A stretch of DNA of 64,000 nt from SZUA-309 sp965232595 (GTDB lineage Bacteria; Pseudomonadota; Gammaproteobacteria; Pseudomonadales; Azotimanducaceae), in contig OZ246983.1 in assembly GCA_965232595.1 (NCBI GenBank), positions 1,922,001 through 1,986,000 on the forward strand, in the 5' to 3' direction. The position numbers and the translations under genes are program-made. Numbering within the stretch: the stretch's first letter is position 1; every line of letters starts with the position of its first letter. The notes below the pieces were generated by a model. That model was not told where the DNA came from. It saw only the letters and a program-made list of their open reading frames with translations, and made no database searches. Below are positions 41,289-50,517 of the stretch, one piece after another.

Positions 41289-41984
41289 CTAGAAGTTTGC
41301 GGCCTTCGGCTCGCTCTCCATCATATCGCCTACGTAAAAACCGCGCCGCTTCATGCCGGCACGGAACGTCTCGTAGAAGTTGTCCGGCACAGAGCCGCGG
41401 ACGACCTCGGAGCCGACCAGCGCGTTCGCCCAGGCGCTCACCAGCGGAAACTCCTCGAGCAGATGGGTTTCGAGCCATTGATCCACGTAGAGGAAGCGCT
41501 GCAGGAAAGGGGCGTAACCTGCGTCCACCAGAGACAGCTCGGGCCCGTTGAAGAACGGCCCCGGGTTGCCGCGCTCGCCCAGCGCTTCCTCGAGCTTGCC
41601 GAGGCGCTGCCTGGCGACGTCCATGCGTTTGTCCCGATCGTCGGCCGTCCGCGCGTAGTAAACGCCGCTCAGACCACCGGTGAAGGTGGTGAGGAAGTCG
41701 GTCCAGGCCCGGTTTCTCGCCCGCTCAACCAGATCCGCCGGATGCAGGTGTGGTGCCTCCGCCTCCTCCAGGTACTCGGCGATGGCGTTGGACTCGAACA
41801 GCGGCACATCATCCACCTTGAGCACGGGCACCTTGCCGTGCGGTGAGATGGCCAGAAACCAGTCCGGCTTGTCGGTCAGATCGATGTAAGTCACCTCGAA
41901 GGGTATCTGTTTCGCACGCAAAACAATCACGGCGCGCTGTACCCAGGGTCAGGTGACGGAGCTGACGAGGTGGTAAGTCGTCAT
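41289..41984 (-). CDS. Glutathione S-transferase with an in-frame UGA at the active-site Cys position (selenoprotein candidate)
   Basis: From ATG 41984 (AAGGAG eight bases upstream) the frame reads MTTYHLVSSVT, then TGA (41949-41951), then PWVQRAVIVLRAKQIPFEVTYI, and continues open to 41289 as a normal 231-residue GST (HGKVPVLKVDD, ESNAIAEYLEE, GPELSLVDAGYAPF). GSTs of this type have Cys in the position of the TGA (TCPWVQ). A 6-bp stem with a 12-base loop begins 11 bases after it, as in bacterial SECIS elements. If the UGA is a stop, translation would restart at GTG 41930 and lose the active-site motif. The alternatives are a nonsense mutation or an assembly error. Confidence 0.65.
41914..41937 (-). 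promoter_or_regulatory. Candidate SECIS hairpin in the GST gene
   Basis: On the minus strand GCGCGC (41932-41937) pairs with GCGTGC (41914-41919) through six pairs, one of them G-U, closing a 12-base loop CGTGATTGTTTT with several G residues. It begins 11 bases after the UGA. Bacterial SECIS elements lie within about 40 bases of the UGA; the position fits, but the stem is short and such stems arise by chance in GC-rich DNA. Confidence 0.35.
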
Positions 41985-42127
41985 GAAGCCTCTCCTTGCT
42001 GGCTGGAGCTGGTGTCTGAAACCCGATTGTGACCTGCTGGCTGGCTGCTGTCATTTGCCTGCTGCTGGCGAGGCGGCGGCGGCCGGGCATACACTAAGTG
42101 CTGCGGTCAGACTTTTGGGGAGAGAAG

Positions 42128-43609
42128 ATGAGCGATACGCAAACTCAGGGGCTGAGCCGGCGCACCTTTGCCAAGGCTGCGGCCCTGGCGGGTTCCGGCC
42201 TGATGCCGACGCTGGCTGCTGCCAGCAGCGGAGCGCGTGATGAGCCGCTCGGCTTTGCCAGCGCGACCGAGCTTGCTGAGCTGATTCGCAGCAAAGCGGT
42301 CAGCTCCGTCGAGCTCACCCGCTACTTCATCGAGCGGATCGAGCGCTACGACGAAAAGCTCAACGCGATTCCGGTGCGGGACTTCGATGCGGCACTGGCG
42401 GCAGCAGCAGCCGCCGACGCGGCGCTCGGCCGCGGCGACAGCCTCGGGCCGCTGCACGGGCTGCCGATGACCATCAAAGAGTCCTATGACATCGCCGGTC
42501 TGCCCACGACCTGGGGCAACGTGGCCTGGAAGGACAACATCGCCGAGCGCGATTCGGCCACGGTGGGCAGGCTCAAACAGGCGGGCGCGCACTTCATGGG
42601 TAAAACCAACGTGCCGTTCATGCTCGGCGACTTTCAGAGCTTCAACGAGATATACGGCACCACCAACAATCCCTGGAACCTGGCGCGCGGACCCGGCGGC
42701 TCGTCCGGCGGCAGTGCCGCAGCGCTCGCTGCCGGGCTGACCGGGCTCGATGCGGGCTCGGACATCGGCGGCTCGATCCGCAATCCGGCGCACTTCTGCG
42801 GGATCTATGGCCACAAGCCAACCTGGGGCATCGTCCCGCCCCAGGGGCACGCGCCGCCCGGCGTTCTGGCGGTGCCGGATCTGGCGGTGGTCGGGCCTAT
42901 GGGCCGGAGCGCGGAAGACCTGCAGCTGTCGATGGGCATCGTCGCGGGAGCGGATCATCTGAACGCGCCGGGCTGGCGTTTGGAGCTGCCGCCGCCGCGG
43001 ATGAAGCGGCTGAGTGAGCTGAAGGTGGCGCTGCTCCCGGATCACGGCACCGCGCCTGTTGCCAGGGAAGTGGCAGATCGGGTCCACGAGATCGGTCAGG
43101 TTCTGAGCAAGCTGGGTGCAACGGTGTCGGATACGGCCCGGCCCGGGTTTGTCAGCGGCGAGGGTCATGACACCTACAGCCGGCTGCTGCTCTCCATCAC
43201 CGGAACCGCCCTGGAAGACAACCTGGACCATCAGACCTGGATGGGCCTCGACAACGTGCGCACCTACTATCGCGCAGGGTGGCAGGGCTTCTTCAAGGAG
43301 TGGGACGTGCTGGTCTGCCCGATCATGGCCACCCCGGCCTTCGAGCACGATCAGGGTCAATACGGCACCCGGACGCTGGAGGTGAACGGGGAGACGGTCG
43401 CCTACTTCCAGCAGGTGTTCTGGGCCGGCATTGCTACGGTGAGCTACCTGCCGAGCACGGTGTTCCCCACCGGTCTGTCGCAGGACGGTCTGCCGATCGG
43501 TCTGCAGGTGATCGGCGCCGAGTTCGATGACCACACCACCATGGAGTTCGCGCGCCTGATGGCGGAGGAGATCGGTGGCTTCCAGCCGCCGCCCGGTTAC
43601 GCTGCTTGA
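42128..43609 (+). CDS. Tat-exported amidase (amidase signature family)
   Basis: 493 residues from the ATG at 42128 with GGGGAGAGAAG upstream. Tat signal: SRRTFAKAAALAG, cut near LAAASSG. The Ser-cisSer-Lys triad is seen in MTIKES (Lys), GPGGSSGGSAAALAAG (cis Ser) and SDIGGSIRNPAHF (nucleophile). The rest is typical of the family. It hydrolyses an amide in the periplasm; substrate unknown. It is the first of four same-strand genes (amidase, MFS, esterase, PhyH oxygenase), consistent with uptake and breakdown of a compound. Confidence 0.9.
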   Translation: MSDTQTQGLSRRTFAKAAALAGSGLMPTLAAASSGARDEPLGFASATELAELIRSKAVSSVELTRYFIERIERYDEKLNAIPVRDFDAALAAAAAADAALGRGDSLGPLHGLPMTIKESYDIAGLPTTWGNVAWKDNIAERDSATVGRLKQAGAHFMGKTNVPFMLGDFQSFNEIYGTTNNPWNLARGPGGSSGGSAAALAAGLTGLDAGSDIGGSIRNPAHFCGIYGHKPTWGIVPPQGHAPPGVLAVPDLAVVGPMGRSAEDLQLSMGIVAGADHLNAPGWRLELPPPRMKRLSELKVALLPDHGTAPVAREVADRVHEIGQVLSKLGATVSDTARPGFVSGEGHDTYSRLLLSITGTALEDNLDHQTWMGLDNVRTYYRAGWQGFFKEWDVLVCPIMATPAFEHDQGQYGTRTLEVNGETVAYFQQVFWAGIATVSYLPSTVFPTGLSQDGLPIGLQVIGAEFDDHTTMEFARLMAEEIGGFQPPPGYAA

Positions 43610-43626
43610 CAAGTTAGGACACGCAC

Positions 43627-44946
43627 ATCCGAGCATTTTTAGCGGCGCTCAAATACCGGGAGTTCCGGCTCTTCTGGCTGGCCTCCGCCGTATCGCTGAT
43701 CGGCGATCAGCTGACCTTCATCGCTCTGCCGTGGCTGGTGCTGAAGCTGACCGGGGATGCTTTCGCCATGGGTGCGGTCATGGCGATAGCCGCTGTTCCC
43801 CGAGCAATCTTCATGTTGCTCGGCGGTGTGGTGGTGGACCGCTTCTCGCCCCGCATCGTCATGATCCTCTCGAACGGCGTGCGCATGGCGCTGGTCGCCA
43901 TCCTGGCCCTGACCACCTGGCAGGAGTCCATCAACATGCCGCTGGTCTATCTGGTGGCTGTGCTGTTCGGGCTTGCGGACGCCTTCATGTTTCCTGCCGC
44001 CAGCGCCTTTCCGCCGCGGCTGCTGCCGCCGGAGCAGCTGGCTGCCGGTAACAGCCTGTTTCAGGGCACGGCTCAGGTCACCCTGGTGCTCGGGCCCCTG
44101 GTGGCGGGTGGGCTGATTGTCCTGTTCGGCGGCGAGAGCGGCGCTGCCGCGGAGGCGCACGGGCTGCCTGGCGCGGCCGCTGAGGGCGGGGTTCAGGATG
44201 CTCTGGGGCTGGCTCTGGTGTTTGCCATCGACACATTGTCCTTTGTCGTCCCGCTGCTGATCCTGCTGGTTATTCGCGATCGCTTTCCGCCGGAGGCAAC
44301 CGTCACCGACAAAGTCTGGCCGACGCTTGTGGAAGGGCTGCGCTACACCTGGGACGACCTGCCGCTGCGCACTTTCACCATCATGATCGGCTTCCTCAGC
44401 CTGTTTTTCCGTGGTCCCTTTATGGTCGGCATACCGGCGTTCGCCGAAGCTAGGCTGCCCGAGGGTGCAGCCGGGTTCGGCATTCTCATGTCCGCGCTCG
44501 GGGTGGGCTCGATCATCGGCACCATCCTGGCCGGAATGACGAAACACCCGGCGCCATCAAAACTGGGTCTTATCCTGCTGCTCGATTTCTTCGGCTTCGG
44601 CTGCCTGTTTCTGTTCATGGTGCTGGTGCCGGAAACCTGGGCCATCGCGGCGTTCATCCTGGTCAGCGCGATCGTCGATGGCTACGTGATCATCCTCATC
44701 GTTACCTGGATTCAACAGCAGGTGGCGAAGGAGAAGCTTGGCAGGGTGATGAGCGTGATCATGCTCGCCTCCCAGGGCCTGTTTCCGATCTCTGCCGCTG
44801 TCGCCGGCGCGCTGGCTGGCATCAGCATCGGCGGTATGTTGACCGCCGCGGGCTGGATCATGATTGGCGTCACGCTCGCCGGACTGCTGCTGCCGAGCGT
44901 ACGGCGCATGGGCCACTCGGCGCCGCTGGAGGAGCAACGCCCCTAG
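43627..44946 (+). CDS. MFS transporter; probable non-canonical ATC start
   Basis: The frame is open from 43618 and codes for a typical MFS N-terminus (FLAALKYREFRLFWLASA then the first membrane helix SLIGDQLTFIALPWLVLK), but it holds no ATG, GTG or TTG before GTG 43738, which would lose that helix. An ATC at 43627 follows AGGA with seven bases between and sits where homologues begin with MRAFL. Start by ATC or a mutated ATG is likely. The protein of 439 residues has about 12 membrane helices and resembles the MFS group of efflux/permease proteins. It follows the amidase stop by 17 bases. Confidence 0.75.
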   Translation: MRAFLAALKYREFRLFWLASAVSLIGDQLTFIALPWLVLKLTGDAFAMGAVMAIAAVPRAIFMLLGGVVVDRFSPRIVMILSNGVRMALVAILALTTWQESINMPLVYLVAVLFGLADAFMFPAASAFPPRLLPPEQLAAGNSLFQGTAQVTLVLGPLVAGGLIVLFGGESGAAAEAHGLPGAAAEGGVQDALGLALVFAIDTLSFVVPLLILLVIRDRFPPEATVTDKVWPTLVEGLRYTWDDLPLRTFTIMIGFLSLFFRGPFMVGIPAFAEARLPEGAAGFGILMSALGVGSIIGTILAGMTKHPAPSKLGLILLLDFFGFGCLFLFMVLVPETWAIAAFILVSAIVDGYVIILIVTWIQQQVAKEKLGRVMSVIMLASQGLFPISAAVAGALAGISIGGMLTAAGWIMIGVTLAGLLLPSVRRMGHSAPLEEQRP

Positions 44947-45029
44947 CGCCAGTCCCTTGCCTCTCGCCTGGCGTGGGCCTGACGCCCGCGCTACTCTTGC
45001 CGATCGGGCAGGGATTAAAGGGAGGCTCC

Positions 45030-46505
45030 GTGACCATCGTCGAGACCACCAGCGGCCCCATCGAAGGCCGGGAAAAAAACGGCACGCTGCTTTTTGCCGG
45101 CGTCCCCTACGCAGCGCCACCGATCGGCGAAGCGCGCTTCAAGGCGGCCAGGCCAGCTGAACCCTGGCAGGAGGTTCGACCCGCCAAGCGGTTCGGCCCG
45201 GCAGCACCCCAGGTGCCGAGCGGTGGCCTCACCTCCAGTGCCGAAGTGCGTTGGGATGAGGACTGCCTGACGCTGAACATCGCCACGCCGGCAGCCGACG
45301 GCAGGAAGCGTCCGGTGCTGTTCTGGATCCACGGCGGCGCCTACCGAACCGGGCAGGGCGCAATCCCCTGGTACGCCGGCGGCAAGTTCGCAACCCAGGG
45401 CGACATCGTCACCGTCAGCATCAACTACCGGCTGGGCGCGCTCGGCTTTCTTGACCTCAGCCATCTGGGGGAGGAGTACGCCACCTCCGGGGCGAACGGA
45501 CTGCTTGATCAGATTACGGCGCTCAGGTGGGTGAAAGACAACATCGAGCGCTTCGGCGGCGATCCGGACAAGGTCACCATCGCTGGGGAATCTGCCGGCG
45601 GGTTTGCGGTGTCGACCCTGCTGGCGAGCCCGGAGGCAGATGGCCTGTTCCGCGGCGCCATCCCGCAGAGCGGCGCGGCTCAACACACGCTGCCGAAGCC
45701 TGCCGGAGAAATCTGCGCCGAGCGATTCATGGCGGCGACGGGTGCCGGCAGCGCGGACGCGCTGCAGGCGCTGTCGGCGGAAGCGGTGCTCGAAGCCCAG
45801 AACGCGGTGGCCGCAGAGATCGGCGAAGACCTGGGTGAGCTCAGAACCTTCGGGGTGCCGGTTTCTTCGTTTTACCCGGTGGAGGGGAATCGCGTGGTGC
45901 CCGTCTCGCCGCTGCAGGCAATCAGAGAAGGCGCGGGCAGCAACGTTGCCGTGATGACCGGCAGCAATCGGGACGAGACCACGCTCTGGGGCTACGGCGA
46001 GGTCAACGAGGACAAGCTCGCGCACTTCGCCGAGCAGTATGGCGCCAGCGCGGCGCTCGACGTTTACCGGCGAACCCGGCCGGACGCCGACGCCGAGCGG
46101 CTGCTGGTCGCGCTGACCACTGACCACATGTTCCGAATTCCAGCCATCCGCCTGCTGGAGGCGCGACTCGCTGCCGACCCGGGCAGCCGGAACTGGCTGT
46201 ACCTGTTCAGCTGGCAATCCCGGGCCTTTGAAGGGCGCCTGGGTGCAACCCACGCGCTGGAGATTCCTTTTGCCTTCGACAACCTGGACAAAGCCGGCGT
46301 CGACATATTTATCGGCCCTGGTGAGCCACCACAGCATGTCGCCGACGTGATGCACCGAGCCTGGACCGGCTTCATTCGCGATCAGGATCCGGGCTGGGGT
46401 GCGTTTGATGCCGACCAGCGGCTCACCATGCGCTTTGATGACGAGTCCGGCGTGATTGCAGACCCGGATGCAGAAGAGCGGCGCGCCTGGGACGGATTGC
46501 GCTGA
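45030..46505 (+). CDS. Type B carboxylesterase (para-nitrobenzyl esterase-like)
   Basis: 491 residues from GTG 45030 with GGGAGG upstream (an earlier in-frame ATG-like start lacks a site). Diagnostic motifs: FAGVPYAAPPIGEARF, EDCLTLNI, WIHGGAY, nucleophile GESAGG, and the late His in GATHALEIPFAF. Cytoplasmic. It hydrolyses carboxylic esters. It is the third gene of the amidase-MFS-esterase-PhyH row. Confidence 0.92.
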   Translation: MTIVETTSGPIEGREKNGTLLFAGVPYAAPPIGEARFKAARPAEPWQEVRPAKRFGPAAPQVPSGGLTSSAEVRWDEDCLTLNIATPAADGRKRPVLFWIHGGAYRTGQGAIPWYAGGKFATQGDIVTVSINYRLGALGFLDLSHLGEEYATSGANGLLDQITALRWVKDNIERFGGDPDKVTIAGESAGGFAVSTLLASPEADGLFRGAIPQSGAAQHTLPKPAGEICAERFMAATGAGSADALQALSAEAVLEAQNAVAAEIGEDLGELRTFGVPVSSFYPVEGNRVVPVSPLQAIREGAGSNVAVMTGSNRDETTLWGYGEVNEDKLAHFAEQYGASAALDVYRRTRPDADAERLLVALTTDHMFRIPAIRLLEARLAADPGSRNWLYLFSWQSRAFEGRLGATHALEIPFAFDNLDKAGVDIFIGPGEPPQHVADVMHRAWTGFIRDQDPGWGAFDADQRLTMRFDDESGVIADPDAEERRAWDGLR

Positions 46506-46522
46506 AGGAAAGGAGGTTACCG

Positions 46523-47404
46523 ATGAGCGAACTGCAGAAACTGCCGATCAGCGCCCAGACGGAAGACATCGTCGAGATTGTCCAGCGCGATGGCGCCCTG
46601 ATCCTCACCGACGCCATCGCGGCAGCGGACCTGGCGGCGTTGAACGCGGAGCTTGCGCCCTACATGGCGGCGACGCCTGCGGGTCGCGATGACTTCACCG
46701 GTCGCGCCACCACCCGCACCGGCGCCCTGGTGGCGCGCTCGCCGAAGACCCGCGAGCTGGTGATGAATCAGCCCGTGCTCGATGCGGTGGGGGCGTTTCT
46801 GAAGCCCTACTGCCATCGCTTCCAGCTGCATCTGACCCAGATCATTCGGCTCATGCCCGGCCAGGGCAAGCAGGCGATCCATCGCGATCGCTGGGCCTGG
46901 GGCAAGTACATGAAAGACATCGAGCCCCAGCTCAACACGATCTGGGCGCTGACCGACTTCACCGAAGAAAACGGCGCCACCCAGGTGGTGCCGGGCAGCG
47001 TTGGCTGGCCGGATGACAGGCAGGCGCAGCCGGAGGAGATCTGCCAGGCGGTGATGCCGGCAGGATCGCTGCTGCTCTACTCAGGGTCGGTGTTCCATGC
47101 AGGCGGCGAGAACCGGTCCAACGAAGATCGGGTTGGCCTCAACATCACTTACTCGCTCGGCTGGCTGCGTCAGGAGGAGAATCAGTTTCTCTCCTGCCCA
47201 CCGGAGATCGCCAGAGATCTCGAGCCGGCGCTGCAGGACCTGCTCGGCTACAGCATGGGTAGCTACGCCCTGGGGTACTACACGCCGCCGCTGCCACCGG
47301 GCGAGGGGCCCGAGATCGTCAGCCCCGAGCACGCGGTTGGCCGCAAAGCGGGTCAGATGGGCGAGGCGGACGCGGAGCTGCTCGAGTCGCTGAAAAACAG
47401 CTGA
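46523..47404 (+). CDS. Phytanoyl-CoA dioxygenase (PhyH) family oxygenase
   Basis: 293 residues. The iron triad is HRD in AIHRDRWAW, and the distal His is in VFHAGGENRSNEDRVGLN, which also contains the 2-oxoglutarate Arg. GATQVVPGSVGW is the usual PhyH linker. The start has AGGAGG just ahead. Fe(II)/2-oxoglutarate-dependent hydroxylation of a small molecule in the cytoplasm; substrate unknown. Last gene of the catabolic row; three bases separate its stop from that of the convergent regulator. Confidence 0.9.
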   Translation: MSELQKLPISAQTEDIVEIVQRDGALILTDAIAAADLAALNAELAPYMAATPAGRDDFTGRATTRTGALVARSPKTRELVMNQPVLDAVGAFLKPYCHRFQLHLTQIIRLMPGQGKQAIHRDRWAWGKYMKDIEPQLNTIWALTDFTEENGATQVVPGSVGWPDDRQAQPEEICQAVMPAGSLLLYSGSVFHAGGENRSNEDRVGLNITYSLGWLRQEENQFLSCPPEIARDLEPALQDLLGYSMGSYALGYYTPPLPPGEGPEIVSPEHAVGRKAGQMGEADAELLESLKNS

Positions 47405-47406
47405 GA

Positions 47407-49431
47407 TCAGGCAGGCAAACCAGCACGTGCCAGGCCTTCGGTCATGAGCCTGTCGTGGGTGGGATCACGAAATGGAAAGCTCTGCCGGTAGTCGGCGATC
47501 CGGTAGCTCGGATTTCGAGCTAGAGCCTGCCTGATGTACTCGGCACCGTCCTCCTCCCTACCGCACAGCGACAGGCAGGCAGCGGCGATCCCGTAGATAT
47601 GGAAGTGCGCGTTGGGTTCCTGGGTCGCCCGAACGGCGTGCTCAGCTGCCTCCTCGAAGCGGCCCTGCACCGCCATGGATAGACCTCTGCAGGACGTCAT
47701 GGCGAATAACAGGGGATCGAACGGCGACAACCGTCTGGCCATGTCCAGGTCCGGCAGGGCCTGTTCCGCCCGGTTGGCGTGCACGCCGATAAAGCCCCGG
47801 GCGTAGTGACCCTGAGCGTAGTTCGGGTTGGCAACGAGCGAGCGGTCCAGGGCGTCCAGGGCCAGGTCGTGCTCTCGATTGAGCAGCCTGGCGCGGCCCA
47901 GCGCCCAGTGCCCCATAGCGTCGCGGCCATCGTAGCTTACTGCCTGCTCGGCAAACTTCAGTGCCAGCCCGACCTCAGCAGGAACGTCGTCCGCGGCGTT
48001 CAGGAAAGCGCGGGAGAAATGATTGAAGGACAGCCCGGCGTAGGCGCGGGCGAACTGCGGGTCCTGCTCGAGCGCGCGCTGAAACAGCCCGTGCGCCAGC
48101 ATGTTGTCGTCCCCGGTGAAGCGGAAGCTGTGCCACATCGCGCGATGGAAGCACTCCCAGGCGTCCAGGCTTTCGGTCGGCAGCAGCCGTACTCTCTCCA
48201 TCTCCGCCTGATCGATCTGAGGTTCCAGCGCCGAGGCGATCTGGTTGGTCAGATCGTCCTGAACCTCGAACAGATCGCCGATGGGCCGATCGACCTGATC
48301 GGACCAGAGCTCCGCACCCTGCTCGGCTTCGATCAGGTTGATGGTGACCCGTATCCGCTCTTCCGTGCGCTGGGTGGTGCCGTGCACCAGGTAGCGCACG
48401 CCGAGGCTGCGGCCGATGGTTCGGGCTTCGTGCTCGGCCAGAGAAAAACGGGCCGCGGAGGCCCGGGCGATGACGAACAGGCTCTTCAGCTGGGAGAGCC
48501 GAGCGTTCAGATCAACCGCAATGCCCTGCGCCAGCACGCCTCCGCTGGCGTGTTGACCCAGGTCTTCGAACGGCAGAACGGCGACGGATGGCCGGCTCGG
48601 CAGGGGGCGATGCTCAGCTGCATCGACCAGCGCTGTCGGCGGCAGCTCGAGCTCGACCGGGCGAGCGGCTGGGCCAGGGCGGCCGGGCCCTGAAGCTGCT
48701 TCGGACAGCCCGCGCCAGGCGCTCAGCAGCTCCGCATCCGGCAGGCCGGCGTCGCGTAAGCGCTCGCGCATGCGCTCGAGGGCGGCCTGGGCTTCCTGCT
48801 GGCCATGCAGCCGAAGCAGCAGCTGCAGGAGCTGGACGTTAGCGCCGTTATCCAGCGGGTCCAGCGTCACCTGCTCCCGGGCGTAATCGAGCGCCATGGC
48901 CTGCCCGTCCGGGTCGTTACCCTGCAGCAGACGTTCGATCAGCACCGCCAGCAGCTGCTGGTGCAGACGGTTGATCGCCTCCCGCTGCGCCTCCAGCCAG
49001 ATCTCGAACTCCGACGTAGCGCCGGTATCGAGTTCGGCCAGGGGGCCGCGCTCGAAGCGATCCTCGTAATCGATCAGCGTCTGCAGCTCAGCCTGCTCGG
49101 GGCTCTCGAGCAGGGCGGTCACCGTGGCCACGTCCGTGCGCACCGCTTCCCAGTTGATGCTGACCGAATCGCGGTTGGCGCTGAGCAGGTCAGCGCTGCC
49201 TTTCGGGAGCACGTCTCTGAGTTTGGTCAGGCTCCAGCGCAAGCCCGCTCGGGGATCGGCGGTCTCCGGCCAGATCCACTCGCACAGGGCAGCCCGGCTG
49301 TGCGGCTTCGGCTCGAGCGCGAGCAGCGCCAGCAGGGCCCGGGCCTTGCGGGATTTCGGCAGCTCCCGGACGTCTCCGGCGACCTGCACCGTCATGGGTC
49401 CCAGCAGCTGTATCTCTATCTCAGCGGCCAC
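47407..49431 (-). CDS. Regulator with SARP-type winged helix, BTAD domain and TPR repeats
   Basis: 674 residues. The first 100 residues look like the OmpR/PhoB-like winged helix of SARP regulators (IQLLGPMTVQVAGDVRELPKSRKARALLALLAL), followed by a BTAD-like helical domain to about 240. Residues 275-400 match the TolB/FlgO-like segment of related adenylate-cyclase-type regulators (SVAVLPFEDLGQH, YLVHGTTQRTEERIRV). The rest is TPR (AYAGLSFNHFSRAFL, GHWALGRARLLNREHDLA). Cytoplasmic. No signalling receiver. Its targets may be the neighbouring genes, which cannot be shown. Confidence 0.85.
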   Translation of the reverse strand: MAAEIEIQLLGPMTVQVAGDVRELPKSRKARALLALLALEPKPHSRAALCEWIWPETADPRAGLRWSLTKLRDVLPKGSADLLSANRDSVSINWEAVRTDVATVTALLESPEQAELQTLIDYEDRFERGPLAELDTGATSEFEIWLEAQREAINRLHQQLLAVLIERLLQGNDPDGQAMALDYAREQVTLDPLDNGANVQLLQLLLRLHGQQEAQAALERMRERLRDAGLPDAELLSAWRGLSEAASGPGRPGPAARPVELELPPTALVDAAEHRPLPSRPSVAVLPFEDLGQHASGGVLAQGIAVDLNARLSQLKSLFVIARASAARFSLAEHEARTIGRSLGVRYLVHGTTQRTEERIRVTINLIEAEQGAELWSDQVDRPIGDLFEVQDDLTNQIASALEPQIDQAEMERVRLLPTESLDAWECFHRAMWHSFRFTGDDNMLAHGLFQRALEQDPQFARAYAGLSFNHFSRAFLNAADDVPAEVGLALKFAEQAVSYDGRDAMGHWALGRARLLNREHDLALDALDRSLVANPNYAQGHYARGFIGVHANRAEQALPDLDMARRLSPFDPLLFAMTSCRGLSMAVQGRFEEAAEHAVRATQEPNAHFHIYGIAAACLSLCGREEDGAEYIRQALARNPSYRIADYRQSFPFRDPTHDRLMTEGLARAGLPA

Positions 49432-49440
49432 GGTTTGGTC

Positions 49441-50442
49441 TCAGTCTGCGCTGAACAGGAAGTAGTCGTAGAGCGTCCTGCTCACCTCGGCGATGGTCCG
49501 CTCGCCGGCTTCGGCGTCGAAGGTGGAGGTGCCGCGGGTGTAAACGGCCATCACCACGCTGCCCCGGTCATCAGGCAGGGTGATCACGCCGACGTCGTTC
49601 ACGGTGCCGCCGAGCGTGCCGGTTTTGTGCGCCAGCGGCAGCTGCTGATCGGGCATTCGCCCTGAGAGTCGAGCGCGCCCGGTCAGGCAGCGGGCCATCA
49701 TCTCGCGCAGCGTCTCACCATGCTCTGCCTCCAGGTAGGCGTCCTGCCAGAGCCCTGCCAGCAGGGTGACCATTGCATCAGGTGTGCCCTGATCTCTCGG
49801 GTCAGCCAGCAGCGCATCGTAGAAGCTGATCCAGTCGGCTTCTTCCAGGTCGTCGAAATCCGTGGCTTCGTACTGGGCAGCCATGGAGCTGTCGCTGCGC
49901 GGCATCTCCATGTAGTCGCGGATCAGATCGGCCGTATTGCGGTCCACCCGCATGTCGTCGATGCCGGAAGCTTCGAGCCAGGCGGTCACCGCAGCGCCGC
50001 CACCGATTGTCCGGAGCAGCACGTCCGTCGCCGTGTTGTCGCTCTGAATCAGGGTGGCCTCCATCAGGTTCAGCAGCGACAGTTGGATGCCGGGATGCGG
50101 AAAGAGTCGGGTGATCGATGAAGACACCACCAGATCTTCCGGCTCGACCTCGACCAGCTGCTCCAGCTCGAGCTCGCCGGCGCTGACGAGGTGCAGCGCG
50201 TAGGCCGCCATGGGCACCTTGTAGGTGCTGGCGAGCGGGAAGGTCTGGTCGGCGTTCACCTGCACACGTCGCCCGGAAGGCAGGTGCATTGCGCTGACGC
50301 CGACGCTGACCCCCTGGGCCTCGGCGTGCCGGTTGATCTCTGCGACGACCGTCTGCTGGGCGTCCGGGTATGCCGGCAGGGAGCAAAGCAGCGGCAGCAT
50401 CCCGAACAGCAATACGCGTCCGGTGTATCGACCAGCGAACAT
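49441..50442 (-). CDS. Class A beta-lactamase-like serine hydrolase lacking the usual Glu166 motif
   Basis: 333 residues from the ATG at 50442 (AAGG seven bases upstream). Signal peptide or hydrophobic leader MFAGRYTGRVLLFGMLPLL. Ser72-x-x-Lys75 (ASTYK), Ser134-Asp-Asn (QSDN) and Lys273-Thr-Gly (HKTG) are present. The omega-loop Glu and Asn (ExxLN) are replaced by Thr and Ile in MRVDRNTADLI, and about 35 extra residues follow. Without the Glu, penicillin turnover would be poor, so it may act on another beta-lactam, an ester or a peptide. Stop is separated from the regulator start by nine bases. Confidence 0.82.
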   Translation of the reverse strand: MFAGRYTGRVLLFGMLPLLCSLPAYPDAQQTVVAEINRHAEAQGVSVGVSAMHLPSGRRVQVNADQTFPLASTYKVPMAAYALHLVSAGELELEQLVEVEPEDLVVSSSITRLFPHPGIQLSLLNLMEATLIQSDNTATDVLLRTIGGGAAVTAWLEASGIDDMRVDRNTADLIRDYMEMPRSDSSMAAQYEATDFDDLEEADWISFYDALLADPRDQGTPDAMVTLLAGLWQDAYLEAEHGETLREMMARCLTGRARLSGRMPDQQLPLAHKTGTLGGTVNDVGVITLPDDRGSVVMAVYTRGTSTFDAEAGERTIAEVSRTLYDYFLFSAD

Positions 50443-50517
50443 AGGCAGCCTTGATTCAATTTCCGTGACCCGCCAGTCTAAGTCCACCGTATCCCGGTAG
50501 GAAGGAAGGAGAAGACA

